From: Candidatus Aenigmatarchaeota archaeon
GTDB taxonomy: Archaea; Aenigmatarchaeota; Aenigmatarchaeia; QMZS01
Assembly (NCBI GenBank): GCA_016932615.1
Contig: JAFGCN010000023.1
Span: 1-26,937, forward strand
Direction of reading: 5' to 3'
Length of the DNA: 26,937 nucleotides
Made by a program: the position numbers and the translations under genes
Shown here: in pieces, positions 23,742 to 26,937 of the stretch
Layout of the letters: every line of letters begins with the position of its first letter
How positions within the stretch are numbered: the stretch's first letter is position 1
The notes under the pieces: model-generated
Database searches by the model: none
What the model was told of the DNA's origin: nothing
Seen by the model: the letters and a program-made list of their open reading frames with translations, nothing else

Positions 23742-24476
23742 TTAGGATCTGGATACGAGCCAAATCATCTCGAAGAATTTCCTGAAAGCGTCAGCGAACC
23801 TCTGGTCCCGGATGATGACTACAAGCGGCTCGTCTGAGCAGGTCAGAAGGGTTAGCCGGTCTCCGTATGTAGCAAAGGACACGGTGGAGAAATATTCTTC
23901 GGGGTAGAACCTTACCTTTGCGATTGGAAATATCTGGCTCAGCCCTGATGCAAGCTCTCTTACGTCAGACTTGTCCACGAAAATCGCCTTGGCAGAGATA
24001 CCTTCTTTTTTGAACTTGTTTAGAAACTGCATCGCCCGGTGCTTCATCACAGGAATCATCTGGAGCGCGCTTCCGACAGTATATAGCTCACCTCCAACTT
24101 CGCAGACATCACTGAAATATGCTTTCAGCCCCTCCATCCCATCGATTACCCGAACCTCCCTCTTTGGGCTTTTTGAGGTATGCATTTTTTCGAGGAGGGG
24201 AAAGACAGATTCAAAGCAGCTTTTTTTCTCTTCAAGCATCTCGAAAAACTTCTTTGGGCTTTCAGGGGAATAGACCTCCCTGCCACGCCGTTTCATGTGC
24301 GTTACGAGCCCTTTTCTTTCAAGATTGGAGAGGGCATTGTAAACCGTTGCCTTGTAGAATTTTATCCGCTTTACTATTTCCGGGGCGGTAGATTCGCCGA
24401 ACCTTAGCAAATCCAGGTATATTTTGCTCTCTGCATCTGTAAGGTCAAACTTCTTTAGCACACTTCCCGGCTCCAT
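23742..24476 (-). CDS. TrmB-family transcriptional regulator (cassette 2)
   Basis: The winged helix has LTDAESKIYLDLLRFGESTA and recognition helix KFYKATVYNALSNLERKGL (about residues 38-58). The effector domain carries EVRVIDGMEGLKAYFSD, TVGSALQMIPVMKHRAM, FATYGDRLTLL and AFRKFFEMIWLVS. It is paralogous to the regulators of cassettes 1 and 3 and, like them, divergent from an S-component gene. The recognition helix differs from the others mainly by Asn in place of Asp after KATVY. Its probable target is the S component at 24548. The convergent neighbour on its 3' side is ecfT. Confidence 0.88.
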   Translation of the reverse strand: MEPGSVLKKFDLTDAESKIYLDLLRFGESTAPEIVKRIKFYKATVYNALSNLERKGLVTHMKRRGREVYSPESPKKFFEMLEEKKSCFESVFPLLEKMHTSKSPKREVRVIDGMEGLKAYFSDVCEVGGELYTVGSALQMIPVMKHRAMQFLNKFKKEGISAKAIFVDKSDVRELASGLSQIFPIAKVRFYPEEYFSTVSFATYGDRLTLLTCSDEPLVVIIRDQRFADAFRKFFEMIWLVSRS

Positions 24477-24482
24477 AATCAG

Positions 24483-24516
24483 ATAAATATTTAAGTAGTC
24501 TATAGCAAGACTACTT
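24483..24516. promoter_or_regulatory. Promoter and perfect operator dyad of cassette 2
   Basis: ATAAATATTTAAGTAGTC (24483-24500) is the shared 18-base block. The dyad is exact: AAGTAGTC at 24493-24500, eight bases, then GACTACTT at 24509-24516. It lies between the TATA-like ATAAATAT and the S-component start at 24548, and is a likely binding site for the divergent regulator. Confidence 0.6.
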
Positions 24517-24547
24517 TTTTGTTAAACATGGCATACCAAATAGAGGT

Positions 24548-25108
24548 ATGGTTGGAAAATTGGCTACCCGGGACTTAGCGGTTTGCGCTCTCTTTGGAGC
24601 TCTGGTGTTTGCCGGTGCCTACCTGCTTGGAACAGGCATTATCGCGCTTACAGGCATACCTGCTACGGGGTCCCTCCTGAATATGGCTTATTCGCTGATG
24701 GTCATAATCGTTGGAATAAAGGCGGTAAACAAGTTTGGGGCGGCAACGCTCATTCTTCTTGTGGAAAGTGCCCTTGCAATTCCCACGACTATATTTGGCC
24801 CTCCTGGCATGTACAAGCTGGCAATTGCGCTTTTAGTGGCTCTTCCGCTTGACTTTCTTCTGGAAGCTTCGAAAAGGAGCAATATCTCGCTTTACTTTGC
24901 AGGGGCAGCCGGTGCTGCATTGAACACCTTGCTTGTCTGGGCTTTCCTGAGCTTTCTTGGGCTTCCTGGTGCAGAGCAGTTGGGTGCTGTTTTGCTCCCA
25001 CTTGCTGCTGCAAGTGCTATCCTGGGGCTTGTAGGCGCGTATATAGGGGTCTGGCTTTTTGACAATAAGCTGAAGAAGCGGGCTTTTATAAGGCAAATGG
25101 GTGGCTAA
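24548..25108 (+). CDS. ECF transporter S-component-like membrane protein (cassette 2, 186 aa)
   Basis: Same family as the proteins at 19434 and 25913: RDLAVCALFGALVFAG, TGIPATGSLLNM, PTTIFGPPGMYK, LGLPGAEQLGA and the C-terminal VWLFDNKLKKRAFIRQ. About six membrane segments. No motor genes follow; the gene ends by overlapping the convergent regulator of cassette 3 by a few bases, so it must borrow the fused ATPase and EcfT if it is an active transporter. The ATG follows GAGGT directly, a poorly spaced ribosome site. Confidence 0.72.
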   Translation: MVGKLATRDLAVCALFGALVFAGAYLLGTGIIALTGIPATGSLLNMAYSLMVIIVGIKAVNKFGAATLILLVESALAIPTTIFGPPGMYKLAIALLVALPLDFLLEASKRSNISLYFAGAAGAALNTLLVWAFLSFLGLPGAEQLGAVLLPLAAASAILGLVGAYIGVWLFDNKLKKRAFIRQMGG

Positions 25109-25839
25109 TCTTTGGCCAAAGACCACAGCATCCTAAAATATCCCCTAAAGGCGTTTGCAATAGCGGCGTCTTCAATCATAATCACTACAATCTCGTCTTC
25201 CCAGATATTCAGGGCAAGCTTGTCACCATAAATATTGAACGCAACCGGAGAGTTGAATTCGGGAGGGTAATATTTGATTTCTATATTTGGTATCATCCGC
25301 TTTACCTCTTCTGCGCCCTTTCTTACTTCTGGCTTGTCGACTAGCAGGGTTTTTGGGTGAAGCGATTTTTTGTTGAAGCTCTTAATCTGCTGAATAGACC
25401 GGTGTCGCATAACGGAAAAAACCTGAAGGGAGCTTCCAAAAGATAGTATTTCTTTTTCTTCAGTTGCCATGTCGTTCATCATTGACCGAAATCCATCTTT
25501 TCCCACCAGGACACTGATTTCTCTTTGCGGTTTATTTGTAGAGTAGTATCCTTTTAAAATGGGGTGGACCTGCTGCAGGGCATCCATTTTTTCCTTTAGA
25601 AGTTCAGTTAGCTTATCCGGGTTTAGGGAATAGTATACCCGGTGATTTTTCTTTTGCACATGGGCAACCAGGCCCTTTCTTTCAAGGGCAGAGAGGATGT
25701 CATAAACGGTTGCCTTATAGAGCTTTAGCTGGCTTATCAGGGCAGTTGCAGTTGTCTCTCCGCTTTTCAAAAGGCTAAGGTAGACCTTTGACTCAAGATC
25801 AGTAAGCCCGAATTCCCGAAGCGCTTCCTGCGGTTCCAT
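25105..25839 (-). CDS. TrmB-family transcriptional regulator (cassette 3)
   Basis: The winged helix has LTDLESKVYLSLLKSGETTA and recognition helix KLYKATVYDILSALERKGL (about residues 38-58). The effector domain shows EISVLVGKDGFRSMMND, SFGSSLQVFSVMRHRSIQ, FNIYGDKLAL (Lys where the paralogs have Arg) and AFRGYFRMLWSLAKD. Closely paralogous to cassettes 1 and 2 and divergent from the S-component gene at 25913. Its 3' end overlaps that of the cassette 2 S-component gene. Probably a ligand-responsive repressor or activator of cassette 3; the ligand is unknown. Confidence 0.88.
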   Translation of the reverse strand: MEPQEALREFGLTDLESKVYLSLLKSGETTATALISQLKLYKATVYDILSALERKGLVAHVQKKNHRVYYSLNPDKLTELLKEKMDALQQVHPILKGYYSTNKPQREISVLVGKDGFRSMMNDMATEEKEILSFGSSLQVFSVMRHRSIQQIKSFNKKSLHPKTLLVDKPEVRKGAEEVKRMIPNIEIKYYPPEFNSPVAFNIYGDKLALNIWEDEIVVIMIEDAAIANAFRGYFRMLWSLAKD

Positions 25840-25847
25840 AATAGGGG

Positions 25848-25881
25848 TTAAGTATTTAAGTAGTAGTGTAGCTTACGACTT
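25848..25881. promoter_or_regulatory. Promoter and operator-like dyad of cassette 3
   Basis: TTAAGTATTTAAGTAGTA (25848-25865) is the third copy of the shared block. The dyad is AAGTAGTA (25858-25865), eight bases, then TACGACTT (25874-25881), seven of eight positions paired. The spacing equals that of the other two cassettes. The S gene has its own ribosome site GGAGG at 25906-25910. Confidence 0.55.
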
Positions 25882-25912
25882 ATAGGTAAATCCTGCCTGG
25901 CCAAAGGAGGAT

Positions 25913-26476
25913 ATGGTAGGAACATTTACGACAAAGGAGTTAGCAATATGCGCTCTCTTTGGAAGCATGGTTTTCGTAGTAGGGTATGTTCTGGGAACAA
26001 TTGTCATCTCCATGACGGGAATTCCCTTTACTGGCGGGATTCTAAACATCCTTGTGGCGGCGATAATATTTTTCAGTGGAATCCGGCTGCTTAACGAAAA
26101 GTTTGGGGTAGGGGCACTGATGTTTACGATAGTTTCGATAATTGCTATTCCTACGACGATTGTGGGGCCTCCTGGCGTGGCTAAGGTGGCGGTTGGCTTT
26201 TTGTCCGGGCTTGTATTTGACCTTGTGCTTCGTGTGGCCCCGAAATCAAAGTATCGTTTTGCGCTTTCCAGTAGTTTGGGAGTTTTGGCGTCATTTTTCT
26301 TAAGTCTCTGTTTGATGCTCTACATACTTCACCTTCCTTCTGCAGAGCAGCTTTTGTCTATGGCATATGTGTTAGTTCCATTATATGCTGTCCTGGGCGC
26401 ACTAGGTGGACACTTGGGCTCATGGCTCTATGAATCCAAGTTGAAAACCAGGGCTTTTTTCAGGGCGATTAAGTAG
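25913..26476 (+). CDS. ECF transporter S-component-like membrane protein (cassette 3, 187 aa)
   Basis: Third family member: KELAICALFGSMVFVVG, TGIPFTGGILNIL, AIPTTIVGPPGVAK, LHLPSAEQLLS and SWLYESKLKTRAFFRAIK at the C-terminus. About six membrane segments. GGAGG three bases before the ATG is a clear ribosome site, so the message has a leader that contains the operator dyad region. No motor genes follow; the next gene begins nine bases downstream of the stop and is probably in the same transcript. Confidence 0.73.
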   Translation: MVGTFTTKELAICALFGSMVFVVGYVLGTIVISMTGIPFTGGILNILVAAIIFFSGIRLLNEKFGVGALMFTIVSIIAIPTTIVGPPGVAKVAVGFLSGLVFDLVLRVAPKSKYRFALSSSLGVLASFFLSLCLMLYILHLPSAEQLLSMAYVLVPLYAVLGALGGHLGSWLYESKLKTRAFFRAIK

Positions 26477-26485
26477 GTGCTAAGT

Positions 26486-26937
26486 ATGAATAGAACGATT
26501 TGGGTTGGTGAAATAAAAAAAGACTCCTCTTATATAGCTGATGCTAACCTCTGTGTTATTGGGTATGATAAGGGGAAAAACGAATACAAAAATCCTAAAA
26601 AAAGAGTATATGATATCGCAAAAGAACTGTCAAGATACACCATTCCCGAAGCGGACGAGACTCGAATTCTTTTTTCGGGAGATAGTTATCTACTGGAAGG
26701 TCCGGATGTGCGGGGGATTATAGCTTTGGCAAAAGTAGGATTCTATTCAGACGATAATTTTGACGGATTTACTGGGGTTTTTACCGGTATCGAGCCCTCT
26801 GGCTTGAATTTACTTCAGGGAAGAAGAGAACCTCTCTTTGTTATGAAGCAGTATCCTTGGCATGATGTGGCTTTGCCAAAAGGCGCCAAAGAAATGCTCA
26901 ATCTAGCGACAAAATTTAAGATTTATTTTGAAGGTAC
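26486..26937 (+). CDS. Uncharacterised protein, cut by the right window edge
   Basis: The frame from ATG 26486 (MNRTIWVGEIKKDSSYIAD) stays open for 150 codons to the end of the window. GGTG at 26476-26479 lies six bases before the ATG. The visible part is soluble, with blocks such as TRILFSGDSYLLEGPDVRG, GFYSDDNFDGFTGVF and EPLFVMKQYPWHDVALP; I recognise no family. Its place nine bases after the cassette 3 S gene suggests a role tied to that cassette's substrate, as the radical SAM gene may be for cassette 1. AT content is somewhat higher than in neighbouring genes. Confidence 0.65.
   Translation, partial: MNRTIWVGEIKKDSSYIADANLCVIGYDKGKNEYKNPKKRVYDIAKELSRYTIPEADETRILFSGDSYLLEGPDVRGIIALAKVGFYSDDNFDGFTGVFTGIEPSGLNLLQGRREPLFVMKQYPWHDVALPKGAKEMLNLATKFKIYFEG

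Noticed and set aside
19434-26476. Assigning the S components to biotin, queuosine, cobalamin or another named substrate
   Set aside because: No substrate-specific motif or adjacent biosynthetic gene supports any choice; nearby radical SAM/B12 chemistry is suggestive only.
1-26937. CRISPR arrays, tRNA or rRNA genes, insertion sequences
   Set aside because: No regularly spaced repeats, cloverleaf-like segments, ribosomal RNA stretches, transposase-like proteins or paired terminal repeats were recognised by reading; a dedicated tRNA and repeat scan was not possible here.

Overview
The window looks like a piece of an archaeal chromosome of middling GC content. Archaeal marks include a diphthamide synthase (Dph2), an intein-free RtcB RNA ligase and a type II (archaeal-type) GAPDH-like protein. 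Four TrmB-type regulators, TATA boxes 20-26 nt before start codons (leaderless genes) and GAGGTGA Shine-Dalgarno sites at downstream operon genes point the same way. The lineage cannot be fixed from sequence reading alone. A DPANN-type or other little-studied archaeon would fit the many small unassigned membrane proteins, but that is an inference.

Layout. 1-5.2 kb: an MtrA-like corrinoid domain joined to a thymidylate-synthase-like domain, a small membrane protein, dph2, a second membrane protein, and rtcB. 5.2-9.6 kb: a one-polypeptide type IIG restriction-modification enzyme with an AT-rich segment after the NPPY motif, a conserved uncharacterised protein, a 48-residue ORF and a membrane protein. 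9.7-13.2 kb: a divergent GAPDH-like gene with a palindrome next to its TATA box, a small membrane protein, a GIY-YIG protein, a small unknown protein, and an M16 metallopeptidase. 13.2-16.1 kb: an ABC-2 type transporter (permease and ATPase) with a TrmB-type regulator behind it. 16.2-18.5 kb: a tight three-gene operon of unknown function (401-aa unknown, winged-helix-like protein, double zinc-ribbon protein).

18.5-26.9 kb is the most striking part. Three paralogous cassettes each pair a leftward TrmB-type regulator with a divergent ECF-transporter S-component-like membrane protein. The first S gene is followed by a B12-binding-type radical SAM protein, a fused double ECF ATPase and EcfT. The other two cassettes carry no energising module of their own, so the three S proteins probably share one. 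The three regulators have nearly the same recognition helix, and the three divergent promoters share an 18-bp block and a GTAGT...ACnAC dyad with constant spacing. A fourth regulator at 15.4-16.1 kb has a different recognition helix, and its promoter lacks this dyad. A 53-bp relic of a regulator gene lies just before the first cassette, and another gene follows the third S gene and runs off the right edge. I infer a regulon of three related importers sharing one motor, with unknown substrates and an unexplained link to radical SAM/B12 chemistry.

No rRNA, tRNA, CRISPR array or insertion sequence was recognised. No stretch over 300 bases is without a gene; the longest gaps are about 150 bases (18464-18611) and 129 bases (9569-9697), both described below.
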